A stretch of DNA of 64,000 nt, from positions 1 to 64,000 of the forward strand of contig CAKZKQ010000071.1 of NCBI GenBank assembly GCA_937123825.1, given 5' to 3'. The DNA comes from an uncultured Pseudomonadota bacterium (GTDB taxonomy: Bacteria > Myxococcota_A > Bradymonadia > Bradymonadales > GCA-2716585). Shown here piece by piece: positions 1 through 8,573 of this stretch. Every line of letters starts with the position of its first letter. Within the stretch, counting starts at the first letter, position 1. Made by a program: the position numbers and the translations under genes. The notes beneath the pieces were generated by a model. It was not told the origin of the DNA and did no database searches. It saw only the letters and a list, made by a program, of their open reading frames with translations.

Positions 1-7
1 GTCGGTT

Positions 8-1038
8 GTGGCCGCGACCCTGTACCGAAGGGCCAGGCCGTCCGCCCCCGATGTGCTGGGCGTGGTCTGTGGTGCCCTGGCCGTGGTGATAATCTGGACG
101 GCCTGGCCCCGGGATACCGCCGTGTCCAGCGCCGAGTTGTGGTCCGTCGCGCCCGGCGTCCCCAGCATGGGCACCGCCGCCATCGTCACGATCCTGGCCT
201 TCTGGGCCATGTGCCACGACCTGGTGCCGCAAAATATCTGCCGGGCCGCTGCGCTGTCCGCGCTGGTGCTGTCCACCGCGACGCTCGGGCCGGCGGCACC
301 AACCTCTGCCAGCGCGCCACCTGCGTCGACGATGACCGGGAAGAGAACGACAAGTGGAACCAGGCCGTGGATCTGGAGCCGGGCGAACACAAGCTCATGT
401 CCTGCTCGGGGGACACAGACTGGTTTAAGATCGAGTTGACCGAAGGCGAAGGCTTTTTGGTCCACATCACCTACGACAACAAACCCGGCCAACTCGACTT
501 GAGGCTCCACGACGTCAACGGCCAGGAGATTGACCGCGCCGGAGACAACAAGCTCACCGGCGACGTCACCATGGCCCGCGAGCGCGTCAACGAAGACACC
601 ATCCTCTATCTGAAGGTCAACCACACCACCGGCGTCGGCGTGCCCTACACCCTGGATTACTCCGTCTGGCCCGACGGCTTTTGCCTCAACGACGATCATG
701 AGCCCAACGAGGTCGCCCAGGACGGCAAGGTCCTCCCGCCCCGTTTTCGCTGGGACATGAAGATGTGCGCCTTTGATGACGACTGGTACCGCCAGCCGGT
801 CGAGGCGGGCAAAGAGATCAAGATCACCTTTGACATCACCAGCGGCGAACCCTTCCGCGTGGACATCTTCCGCGACAACGAAGAAAAACCCTTCTGGTCA
901 GACGAGACCACCCTGGCCGCCAAGTACTTCAAGCACACCCCCGACCGCACCGGTGACCTCTACATCCGCGTCTCGCCGCTCTTTGCCCAAACAGAGACCA
1001 TCTACGGCGTGCGCATCGAACCTCCCGTCCAACAATGA
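8..1038 (+). CDS. Membrane-anchored PPC-like domain protein, partial and frameshifted
   Basis: The coding signal occupies two frames. From the left edge to about base 280 one frame encodes two hydrophobic segments (around bases 55-110 and 170-290). From about base 280 to the stop at 1038 the next frame encodes an acidic secreted domain. That domain has two copies of a pattern like D-W-F/Y followed by beta strands (for example GDTDWFKIEL and FDDDWYRQPV), with paired Cys residues before each. The pattern resembles bacterial pre-peptidase C-terminal (PPC) domains, which are secreted beta-sandwich modules. Joining the frames needs a -1 shift, that is, one missing base in this sequence, near 275-300. 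The frame is open to the left edge, so the true start may lie outside; a GTG at 8 is the first in-window option. I infer one anchored extracytoplasmic protein. It may be a real frameshift mutation or a sequence error. Confidence 0.55.
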
Positions 1039-1064
1039 GCGCTGCGGTGCTCGCCTTGTACCCG

Positions 1065-1110
1065 ATACCAAATTGCAGACGTCCAACTTACTTTGTCTGC
1101 ATTTTGGTAT
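1065..1110. repeat. Imperfect 16-bp inverted repeat with 14-nt loop
   Basis: The arm at 1065-1080 (ATACCAAATTGCAGAC) pairs with 1095-1110 (GTCTGCATTTTGGTAT) at 15 of 16 positions. It lies between two convergent genes. It has no T-tract on either strand, so it is not a standard intrinsic terminator. The right arm plus three bases (1095-1113) recurs exactly, inverted, at 30178-30196, in another convergent intergenic region. Confidence 0.7.
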
Positions 1111-1111
1111 G

Positions 1112-1210
1112 ACCGACGTCGCTTCGATACAGGCACAACTCCACAAACAATGGGAATCTGGGTCCGGCGTACGGTTTGCAGTTCACCGACGGCGCTTCGA
1201 CACAGGCACA
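1112..1210. repeat. Pair of 26-bp direct repeats, 73 bp apart
   Basis: Bases 1112-1137 and 1185-1210 match at 24 of 26 positions, both containing CGCTTCGA followed by ACAGGCACA. Both can be read as a T-D-x-A-S-x-Q-A-Q peptide but in different frames, so they may be decayed remnants of a repeated coding module. They could also be a small binding-site pair. Function is unknown. Confidence 0.55.
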
Positions 1211-1252
1211 GTGCGAAGGTGGCCCTGTGGGGCCGCCGAGTAAGATGGGCAC

Positions 1253-2854
1253 TCAACGGCCGTTGACGTCAATCCGGCCAATGCTCCAATAAGTCGAATA
1301 CTGCTTCTTGCTGGAGAAAAACTGCACCGACCACAGCCCCGGCGCCTTGATCGTGCAATCTATCTTGATCTGCTCGCCCTGCTTGACCTCACACCGCTCC
1401 CCCTTGGTCTTGCTGTCGCGCGCCGCGATCCGAGCCATCAGGAATCGGTCTTGAGGGTTGTCGATGACAAAGGTGACCTTGTCTGAGGCGGAGATCTGCG
1501 AGCGCTCGGGGCTGAGCAGGTCAAAACCCTGGGCGTAGAACTTGGGCCGCAGCAGCGGTTGGCGCATGAACGCACCGCGCGTCAGCGGCTCCTGGCGAAG
1601 CTGCCAGCGCGGGTCATCGGGAAGGTGGTCCAGTCCAAAAACATCGGGCCGCGTCAGGAAGTAGTTGGTACTGTATCTCTTGGTGAACTTTTCGCTGACC
1701 AGCCCGGCGCTCCAATCGGTTTCGATGAACCCGGCGTCCCAGGTGACGTCCATCAAATACCACTTCCCTTCGATCTTGACCGCGTTCCAGGCGTGGCCAA
1801 TCCCATCGACGGTGCCGTCGGCGTCTCGGGCCACCCCGGTGATGTAGAGGATTTCGTCGCCGGTGTGCTTGCCCATCTCGACCATCAAGCGCGAATAACC
1901 GGCGCACACGGCGGTGCGGGTTTTCCAGATCGTGTCGATGTCTTGTTTGTGGACGTAGCTGCCGTCGCGCAGACCAGCGGCGTCGTAGGCGATGCGGTCG
2001 GCCACAAAGTCGTGCAGGGCTTTGACGCGCATCAACGGGTCGGTGACCTTTTGCGCAATATACTCGGCGGCAGCCTGAGGGCTGACCTCGGCCTCGGGAG
2101 GCATCTGGGTGACAATAGGATGGAGCTTGGCCTCAAAAGGCCACTGGCGCGCGTCTGCGTCCTTGGAAGGGCCTTTGTCGCCTTTGTCCTTGGTCTCCTT
2201 CTTGCCTTTGTCCTCGCCTTTGCTCGCCTTGCCTTTGTCCTTCTTGCCCTTTTTGGGGTCTTTGGAGGCTTTCTTTGTGGGCGAGGGTGTGGGAGTGGGG
2301 GAAGGCTGATCGTCGGGCTGAAATTGCTCGTAGGGGTTGTCGCGGGTCAGGTCGTAGAGCCATTCGAGCCCCTCGGCGCTGGCAAAGAGGACCTGACGGG
2401 TGTCTTCGGCCCAGGGCTCCTGGCGCTCTTCAAGCATCCAGTCACCGCGCGTGGCCAGCGCCGTGAAGCCTTCTTGGGGGAAGGTCAGCAAGAGCGCCGT
2501 CAGCGCCACCAGGTTGAGCGCCAGCGTGCGCAGGATCAAGCGATCCCAGAAGGTCATGAAGCGCTCGCGCGGAGGCTTGCCTTCAGACTGACGCTGGGCC
2601 TCTTTTTTACGCCAGCGCCACTGGGCGCGGGCGTCCCAGAGCAACGGAACGATCGGGAAGGCCAGCAGACCCGCCACACACGCCAGCCACACCGGTCCGC
2701 CCCGATAGGCCGTCAGCGACGACGCCACCCACACCCCCAGCAGCGGCACCATGATCACCAGCGCCGCCCAGATCAGCTTCAACGTTACTTTGAACGCGGC
2801 GCCCAGCCACGATCCCTTTGCTTTTGCCGTGTCTTGTTGTGGTTTGACAGACAT
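1253..2854 (-). CDS. Membrane-anchored transglutaminase-like (TGc) protein
   Basis: This 533-residue protein has three hydrophobic helices near residues 17-45, 55-75 and 105-125. A Lys/Gly/Asp-rich, low-complexity linker follows at about 180-235, then a transglutaminase-like papain-fold domain. The catalytic triad is visible as Cys317 in TAVCAGYS, His354 in GHAWNAV and Asp369 in MDVTWD. In this superfamily such domains act as cysteine proteases or amidases, or as acyl-transfer enzymes; the substrate cannot be told. The start is an ATG with a purine-rich GAGGGGG site a few bases upstream. The linker probably lets the catalytic domain reach away from the membrane. The gene stands alone and faces the preceding gene tail to tail. 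Confidence 0.85.
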   Translation of the reverse strand: MSVKPQQDTAKAKGSWLGAAFKVTLKLIWAALVIMVPLLGVWVASSLTAYRGGPVWLACVAGLLAFPIVPLLWDARAQWRWRKKEAQRQSEGKPPRERFMTFWDRLILRTLALNLVALTALLLTFPQEGFTALATRGDWMLEERQEPWAEDTRQVLFASAEGLEWLYDLTRDNPYEQFQPDDQPSPTPTPSPTKKASKDPKKGKKDKGKASKGEDKGKKETKDKGDKGPSKDADARQWPFEAKLHPIVTQMPPEAEVSPQAAAEYIAQKVTDPLMRVKALHDFVADRIAYDAAGLRDGSYVHKQDIDTIWKTRTAVCAGYSRLMVEMGKHTGDEILYITGVARDADGTVDGIGHAWNAVKIEGKWYLMDVTWDAGFIETDWSAGLVSEKFTKRYSTNYFLTRPDVFGLDHLPDDPRWQLRQEPLTRGAFMRQPLLRPKFYAQGFDLLSPERSQISASDKVTFVIDNPQDRFLMARIAARDSKTKGERCEVKQGEQIKIDCTIKAPGLWSVQFFSSKKQYSTYWSIGRIDVNGR

Positions 2855-3006
2855 GGCCCCCTCATCTCAAAAGCCCCATGTGGGTCACACGGACCCCACC
2901 AAAGAGCCTCTTAAAAAGTCATTGGCTTCAAAGAGCAGTATGGGGAAGACAAACCAACGACCGATTTTGTTCGCTCGATTTGCCAAAGCAGCTGGGACAC
3001 ACCGGC

Positions 3007-3366
3007 TCAAGGCGCCATCTCGGTGACGTTGATCAACACACCCTGGGGGTCTCGAAACCAGAGGTTGCGCCGTGCCGGGGCGTGTGGATCGGGCCCGTAG
3101 GCCAAGACCATGGCCCCTTGCGCCTCGGCCCGGCGTTTGACCTCTTCAATGCTGTCGGTTTCAAACTGGAGGGCGACCTCGGCCTGGCCGGAAGGTTGCG
3201 GTTCCCAGCAGACCACGTAGCAGGAAAAAGGCGCGGGGCCCAGGACCACAAAGTCTTCGGCCAGCGGCTGGGTCTCCAGACCAAGGCCCTTGTAAAAAGC
3301 GGCGGCCTGCTCGGTGTGTTCGGGGCGCGTGTTGATGGCGATGTTCTTGGTAAACCGAAGGATCAT
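3007..3366 (-). CDS. VOC-family (glyoxalase/bleomycin-resistance fold) protein
   Basis: At 119 residues this is the usual length for a single-module VOC (vicinal oxygen chelate) protein. It shows the beta-alpha-beta-beta-beta pattern. An N-terminal strand ends in a stretch AAFYKGLGL, typical of the family. A central part reads VALQFET, and the C-terminal strand RNLWFRDPQGVLINVTE carries the conserved D-P-x-G and a final Glu that is often a metal ligand. VOC proteins include lyases, dioxygenases and antibiotic-binding proteins, so the activity cannot be assigned. The ATG has a GGAG site upstream. It follows the tricorn gene on the same strand with about 100 bp between them. Confidence 0.85.
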   Translation of the reverse strand: MILRFTKNIAINTRPEHTEQAAAFYKGLGLETQPLAEDFVVLGPAPFSCYVVCWEPQPSGQAEVALQFETDSIEEVKRRAEAQGAMVLAYGPDPHAPARRNLWFRDPQGVLINVTEMAP

Positions 3367-3472
3367 GGATGCTCCGCAAGTTGTATCGCGCGCAATCCGC
3401 CGCTCGCCGTTGCCCCATCACGGGGCTGCCTCAGACTGTGCGGAAGCACTTACTTCCGAAGATTCAGAGACG

Positions 3473-6400
3473 TCATTTAAAGCGGCGCGTGGGGACCGCG
3501 GGCAGTGACGGTTCTTCCACAGGTGCTTTGCGCAGCATATCCAAGGCCACTTCGATGGCTTTGTCCAGTTGGGGATCTTGACCGGCGGCCTCAGAGGCAG
3601 GGTCAAGATCGACCTCAATGTCGGGCTCGACCCCGTAGTTTTCCAGTTCCCAACCGTTGTTGTAGAAGAAGCTGGCGAACTCGGGCTGGGTGACCACAGT
3701 GCCGTCGGCCAGAAGCTCATTGATGTCGATGCCCACGGTGCCACCCCAGGTCCGACGCCCCACCAGCGGCCCCAGGCCGTAGGTCTTGAAGGCGTGGGCA
3801 AAGATGTCGCCGTCCGAGCCGGTGTATTGGTCGATGAGCGCCACCATCGGGCCGCGCACAGCGTCGGCGGGGTAGGTCGTGCTGCCACCGTACCGGGGCA
3901 CCTCAAAGCCAATCACCCGGCGCTGGAGGCAGTCAATGATGAGCGAGGAGACAAAGCCGCCGCCGTTGCCCCGCACATCGATCAAGAGTCCCGGGCGCCG
4001 CGCCTGGGTCCGGAAGGCCCGCAGGAACTCGGACAGCCCCCGGCCCGACATGTCTGGCAGGTGCAGGTACCCCAGCTTGCCTTCAGAGCGCTCCAGGACG
4101 TGTTGGCGGTTGCGCGTCACCCAGTCTCGGTAGCGCAGCTCCAACTCATCTTCCAGCGGGCGGACCACCTGACGAAAAGTGTCTTCTTCGGGGTTGGCCG
4201 GCTGCACGGTCAACTCCACATCGACCCCGGCGCGCTCAAGCAGCGCACGTCCCAGCGAGTTGCCCTCTCCAAGCGGCACGCCGTCCACGGCGCAGATCCG
4301 ATCCCCAGGGGCGATCTGAACGCCGCAGGCGGCCAGCGGACTGGCGCTCTTGGGCTGCCAACAATCGCCGCGCAGGATCCGCAGCACTTCCATAGACTGG
4401 CCATCCCATCTGAGCTCTGCCCCCAGTCCCCCCACGTCGTAGAGGTCGCGCAGCTCGGGGTAGTCCCCCTGAAACTCGTAGGCGTGGCTTGTGCCCAGCT
4501 CTCCTTGCAGCTCCCAGATCAGGTCAGAGAACTCGGCGCGGGTCTGGACCCGGTCCAACACCGGCAGATAACGGTCGCGGACCTCCTCCCAGTCAATGTC
4601 GGCCATGGTTTCGCTCCAAAAACGCTCTCGCTGCAGCCTCCAGGCCTCGTGGTACATCTGACGCCATTCGTGCTGGGGGGTGACCTCTAGCCTTATCCTG
4701 TCGAGGTCGATCCAACCCGTGTGGCGGTTCTTGCCTGGTCTGGCCACGTCTTTGGGGGGCTCTTCGCCGCTTTTTATCAAGCGCAGCCCCTCATCCACAT
4801 GCATGAGCGTCCAGCCATCGCGCGCTTCATAAGCGTCCACGTGGTCCACCAAAGTGGTCAATTCGCCCGTTTTGAGGTCATAGAACATCAGACGAGATTG
4901 GTCCGAATCGTCCGAGGGCTCATCAAGCATCCCGCTCATGGGCGGATCGAGGAGCAAGATCTTGTCGCCGTCCACGACCAGCCCGTGGTAACCGCCCAGC
5001 GGCACGTCGGGAGACTTGACCAGGCGGTAATCCAGCCCTTCGAGGTCAATCCTGAAGCTGTCTTTGGCCTCTTTTGACTCCCCATCGCCCTCTTGCTCTT
5101 CAGCACCATCGCCGTCGCCGTCACTCTCGTCCGATTTGGCGTCTTTATCGGTGTCGTCGCCCTCTTCATCCTCCTCCTGCTCTTCAAGCCAGCGCGGATC
5201 GTAGGGCGACAGCCCATCGGCGGTCAGGACAAAGGTATAGAGGCCAGTGGAGTGAACCACCGCAGCCCCAAAGCGCGAGGCGTCGAGCATGGGGTTGAAG
5301 TCTCGCTCGGACAGAACGTGCAAAAACGGGCCACGAGCGTCAAAAGCCGGGCTGCGAAACGGCATCCCGTCGTCTGCCAGCCACACCCCTTCCCCGGTCT
5401 GCGTGTCGACGAGGCGCAGCTTACCGCCCTCCGAGGTCCAGTCATAACCGCAGACAAAGGCCAACCAGCGCCCGTCGGGAGACCAGACCGGGGCGCTGAC
5501 GGTCAGCGCCTTTGGATCCTCGAAGAGGGTCTTGGTGGTGGCCTTGAGGTCTTTGTCGAGGGTCACCAGGCGCACCCGGTTGGCGATGTCCACCAAGGCA
5601 AAGGCGTGTTCTTTGGGATGAACGTTCCAAGCCCGGATGCGGCGCGGATCGGGAATCTCCAGCCGAGCGATCAGGCTGCCGTCGATGGGGTTGTAGATCA
5701 CCGGGGCCTCCTGGCCCCCCTCGTCCGACACAAAGAGCGCCCACAGCTCATCGTGGGCCAACCAGGCCGGAAGGCGAAGCCGCACGCCGCTGCGAGGCCC
5801 CATCCTGCGCACGGGACCCGACCAGGCCCCCATGGCCACGCCCTTGCCCCGCACCGTCGCCAAAATCCCCTTGCCAGTGGGCAGCAGCGCCGTATCCTGG
5901 AGGTGTTCTCCGGGGTCCACAAAGCGCGGCTGAAGCTGGCGACCGCTGGGCAACGCCTCAAACGCCAACGGGCGTGGCTGGCCGCTGTCCAGATCAAGAC
6001 ACCAAAGCTGTGCCCCCTTCTGGTAGATCAACTCGCGGCCGTGGGCGCGCATAAAGCGGGCGTAGAAGTCGCGGTGGTGGGTGTGCTGGGTCAAGTCACT
6101 GCCGTCGGGCAGGCAAGACCAGACGTTGCCCCAACCATCGATGTCCGACAAAAAGAAGAGCCGACCGTCCACAAAGCACGGCTGCACGTGGTTGCCAGCC
6201 TTCTCAAGGCGCACGCGCTCAAAGTCCCCCGACCCCAGCGCACCGACCCACATCTCACCGGCTGTGCCACCCCGATAACGCTTCCAGCGCGCCGCGTCGG
6301 TGCTGTTGCGCCCCAAAACCACGCGCGTAGGATCTTGCGGGTCAAAACCCAGGTGCAGGCCGCGCCCCACAGGGAGTTTTTCGGGCTCGGTCAAGCGGTG

Positions 6401-6757
6401 CGGATCGAGCAGATAAAGCTGCCAACAGCCCCGCAGCGGCGCCTCATGGAGCGACGCCACCACCACGCGCCCATCGGGCGCAAACCCCACCGTCCGACTT
6501 GTCGAAGACATAAAGGTCAGGCGACGCGGCACCCCGCCCTGGGTCGGGATGGTGTAGACGTCGCCCTGGCTGTGGAGGTTGGAGGTGAAGGCGATCATGG
6601 CCCCGTCAGGGCTGAAACACGGCGACCAGATGCGCGCGGGCGCCGAGGTCAAACGACGGGCCGCGCCCCCAGCGCGCGGCGCCACCCAGAGGGCGTCTTC
6701 ACACACAAAACAGACGTGCTCAGCGCACAGATCAGGGTGTTGGAGGTATCCAGGCAT
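3473..6757 (-). CDS. Tricorn protease homologue (S41 family)
   Basis: This is a 1094-residue bacterial homologue of the archaeal tricorn peptidase, a cytosolic enzyme thought to trim oligopeptides after larger proteases. The N-terminal half contains WD/TolB-like propeller repeats (for example FSPDGAMIAFTSN and WSPDGRWLAFV). An acidic linker of about 50 residues, mostly E and D, comes in the middle. A PDZ-like region and the S41 catalytic core follow. Candidate catalytic residues are the Ser-His pair in GTSHAYEF, the nucleophile Ser in YTGSDGDIF and the Glu in NYGVEPDIEV, matching tricorn signatures. An ATG 57 bases further upstream is possible. I prefer 6757 because tricorns start M-P-G-Y-L and an AGAAGG site lies just upstream. 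No signal peptide is visible. Confidence 0.9.
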   Translation of the reverse strand: MPGYLQHPDLCAEHVCFVCEDALWVAPRAGGAARRLTSAPARIWSPCFSPDGAMIAFTSNLHSQGDVYTIPTQGGVPRRLTFMSSTSRTVGFAPDGRVVVASLHEAPLRGCWQLYLLDPHRLTEPEKLPVGRGLHLGFDPQDPTRVVLGRNSTDAARWKRYRGGTAGEMWVGALGSGDFERVRLEKAGNHVQPCFVDGRLFFLSDIDGWGNVWSCLPDGSDLTQHTHHRDFYARFMRAHGRELIYQKGAQLWCLDLDSGQPRPLAFEALPSGRQLQPRFVDPGEHLQDTALLPTGKGILATVRGKGVAMGAWSGPVRRMGPRSGVRLRLPAWLAHDELWALFVSDEGGQEAPVIYNPIDGSLIARLEIPDPRRIRAWNVHPKEHAFALVDIANRVRLVTLDKDLKATTKTLFEDPKALTVSAPVWSPDGRWLAFVCGYDWTSEGGKLRLVDTQTGEGVWLADDGMPFRSPAFDARGPFLHVLSERDFNPMLDASRFGAAVVHSTGLYTFVLTADGLSPYDPRWLEEQEEDEEGDDTDKDAKSDESDGDGDGAEEQEGDGESKEAKDSFRIDLEGLDYRLVKSPDVPLGGYHGLVVDGDKILLLDPPMSGMLDEPSDDSDQSRLMFYDLKTGELTTLVDHVDAYEARDGWTLMHVDEGLRLIKSGEEPPKDVARPGKNRHTGWIDLDRIRLEVTPQHEWRQMYHEAWRLQRERFWSETMADIDWEEVRDRYLPVLDRVQTRAEFSDLIWELQGELGTSHAYEFQGDYPELRDLYDVGGLGAELRWDGQSMEVLRILRGDCWQPKSASPLAACGVQIAPGDRICAVDGVPLGEGNSLGRALLERAGVDVELTVQPANPEEDTFRQVVRPLEDELELRYRDWVTRNRQHVLERSEGKLGYLHLPDMSGRGLSEFLRAFRTQARRPGLLIDVRGNGGGFVSSLIIDCLQRRVIGFEVPRYGGSTTYPADAVRGPMVALIDQYTGSDGDIFAHAFKTYGLGPLVGRRTWGGTVGIDINELLADGTVVTQPEFASFFYNNGWELENYGVEPDIEVDLDPASEAAGQDPQLDKAIEVALDMLRKAPVEEPSLPAVPTRRFK

Positions 6758-6844
6758 GCAAACCTTCTTGGTCACAAAGTGAAGGGATCGCCAGCGCCGC
6801 CAAAACGGGCGCAACCCGGCGAGGGTCTCACGGCAATTCCATCG

Positions 6845-6894
6845 GCGCCATCAAATTTATGGCGCAAACAGAGGGGCGCATCATAACGCGCCCC
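6845..6894. promoter_or_regulatory. Two consecutive perfect inverted repeats in a divergent promoter region
   Basis: GCGCCAT (6845-6851) pairs with ATGGCGC (6859-6865) across a 7-base loop. GGGGCGC (6873-6879) pairs with GCGCCCC (6888-6894) across 8 bases. Both lie between the divergent tricorn and sigma-factor genes. They could be operators or folded leader RNA. No T-tract follows either one. Confidence 0.5.
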
Positions 6895-6998
6895 GCCACA
6901 ACCCCCAAGACACATCCGCGCGACCGTCCCAGGTGCCCAAACCACACCGACCAGGGGCCGGCCTTTGACCCCCTGCGTCGCCACCTCAGGACACCGCC

Positions 6999-7730
6999 AT
7001 GCACCCGACACCACACCGAGAGCAACGCCGCGCGCTGGCCAAACGCAACCTCCCTGGCGTCGCGCGGCTGGCCCGGCACCTGCGCCGCCGCCAACTGACC
7101 ACCATGGACCTGGACGACCTGATCAGCGCGGGCGTGGTGGGCATGATGGAGGCCGTCTGGCGCTGCGATCTTCGCCGCAGCGCCCAGGCCGACTCCTACG
7201 TGCTGTGCCGCGCCCGAGGCGCCATCCTCGACGCCCTGCGCGCCAACGACTGGACCCCCCGCAACACTCGCCAGCAAGCTCGCCAGCTCCAACACACCCG
7301 GCAGCAACTGCGCGGACGCCTGGGCCGCGATCCACACCCTGGGGAGGTGGCCCACGCCATGGGCATGTCCACCGAACGCCTGCGCCGCGTGGAAGCCAGG
7401 TGCGCCCCCCAACAACTCGTCTCGTTGCAGGCGCTGGGCGATCCAGGCGATCAACCCGCCCTTGAGCGCCTCTTTGCCTCCCCCACCCCCGACCCCGAAG
7501 CCCAACTGGCCAACCGAGAGCTGCTCATGGCCGCCATCGCGCGCCTAGAACCCAGAGACAGGCAGCTGCTGCGCCTGCTTTATTTTGAAGCGCACTCCCA
7601 ACAAGAGGTCAGCCGACGCCTGAACGTCTCCGAGTCGCGGGTGTGCCAACTGCACCGACGCGCGCTGGAGCGCCTTCGCAAACACGGCACCATCTTGCTG
7701 CGCGCTGGCGGCAGCGCCTGTGGTGGATGA
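6999..7730 (+). CDS. RNA polymerase sigma factor of the FliA (sigma-28) type
   Basis: The 243-residue protein has the group 3 sigma layout. Region 2 is visible as MDLDDLISAGVVGMMEAVWR followed by RARGAILDALRANDW. Region 3 contains LGRDPHPGEVAHAMGMS, and region 4 has the helix-turn-helix around SQQEVSRRLNVSESRVCQLH. The DALRxxDWxPR signature is typical of FliA-like sigmas, which direct late flagellar genes. The window also holds fliLMNOP, though 50 kb away, so a flagellar role is plausible. Some FliA-like sigmas control other genes, so I leave the symbol blank. No FlgM anti-sigma gene is nearby. A weak AGGA site precedes the ATG, and two perfect inverted repeats lie 105-155 bp upstream. Confidence 0.85.
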   Translation: MHPTPHREQRRALAKRNLPGVARLARHLRRRQLTTMDLDDLISAGVVGMMEAVWRCDLRRSAQADSYVLCRARGAILDALRANDWTPRNTRQQARQLQHTRQQLRGRLGRDPHPGEVAHAMGMSTERLRRVEARCAPQQLVSLQALGDPGDQPALERLFASPTPDPEAQLANRELLMAAIARLEPRDRQLLRLLYFEAHSQQEVSRRLNVSESRVCQLHRRALERLRKHGTILLRAGGSACGG

Positions 7731-7808
7731 AGCAGCCCCAAGGGTTGCACCCAACGCCGCCGTGCACATCTTGAAGTCCCGCGACCCAACACAACGCCAG
7801 GAGACGCC

Positions 7809-8573
7809 ATGGACCAGCGGCGCGCCATCATACGGCTCCACGGAGAGCTCAACGACTTCCTCCAACCCGACGACCGACACCGAGACCTGCGTGTGCTCAT
7901 GCAAGACACGCCCTCGGTCAAGGACGCCATCGAATCCATGAACGTCCCCCACGTTGAGGTGGGGCTGATCCTCATTGATGGACGCCCCGCAGGGTTTGAA
8001 GAGACGCTCCACGGCGACGAACGGGTCGAGGTCTACCCGCTGAGCGACACCCCCGACACAGCGGACGCACCAGCGCTGCGCCCCCAGGAGCCGTCACCGC
8101 CGCGCTTCATCGCCGACGTGCACCTCAAAAAACTGGCCCGCGATCTGCGCCTGCTGGGCTTCGACACCACTTACGCCGACAAGGATCACCACCACGATCC
8201 CCTCATCGCGGCCCAGGCCGCCGATGACGATCGGATCGCGCTGACGCGCGACGTCGGCCTGCTCAAGCGCAAGATCGTCCAACACGGGCGCTGGGTCCGC
8301 GCCACCGTCCCCAACCAACAGATCGTCGAGATCATGGACCGCTACGGGCTGGCCCCGCTGGCCGAGCCCTTCAAGCGGTGCCTGGTCTGCAACGGCCTGC
8401 TGAAACAAACCACCGCCGAGGAGGTCGAGGGCGAAGCCCCCGCCGAGCTGCTGGAGTCGGACTGTGACTTTCACCGCTGCCAGAGCTGCCGCCGGGTCTT
8501 CTGGCCAGGCTCGCACCACGATCGCCTGGTCGCCCGCGTGGAGCGCCTGCTGAAGGAGGCCGCGCGCCCATGA
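7809..8573 (+). CDS. Mut7-C RNase-domain protein with N-terminal ubiquitin-like module
   Basis: The 254-residue protein starts with a ThiS/ubiquitin-like module (about residues 5-85, containing VGLILIDGRPAGFEE). It continues into the Mut7-C domain, a PIN-type putative ribonuclease. Acidic residues expected at the active site appear in FIADVHLKKLARDLRLLGFD and IALTRDVGLL. Two Cys pairs, CLVCNG and CQSCRR, near the C-terminus form a likely zinc ribbon. Proteins with this exact layout are widespread but poorly studied, and are thought to act on RNA in the cytoplasm. An AGGAG site precedes the ATG. The stop overlaps the next gene's start by four bases (ATGA), so the two are translationally coupled. 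Confidence 0.9.
   Translation: MDQRRAIIRLHGELNDFLQPDDRHRDLRVLMQDTPSVKDAIESMNVPHVEVGLILIDGRPAGFEETLHGDERVEVYPLSDTPDTADAPALRPQEPSPPRFIADVHLKKLARDLRLLGFDTTYADKDHHHDPLIAAQAADDDRIALTRDVGLLKRKIVQHGRWVRATVPNQQIVEIMDRYGLAPLAEPFKRCLVCNGLLKQTTAEEVEGEAPAELLESDCDFHRCQSCRRVFWPGSHHDRLVARVERLLKEAARP

Noticed and set aside
8-439. Treating the first 143-codon frame as a complete gene
   Set aside because: After about base 290 its product becomes Thr/Ser/Arg-rich nonsense, whereas the next frame shows the structured domain.
1559-2914. A 451-codon plus-strand frame opposite the transglutaminase gene
   Set aside because: The minus strand shows an intact catalytic triad and membrane helices; the plus-strand product has no recognisable features.
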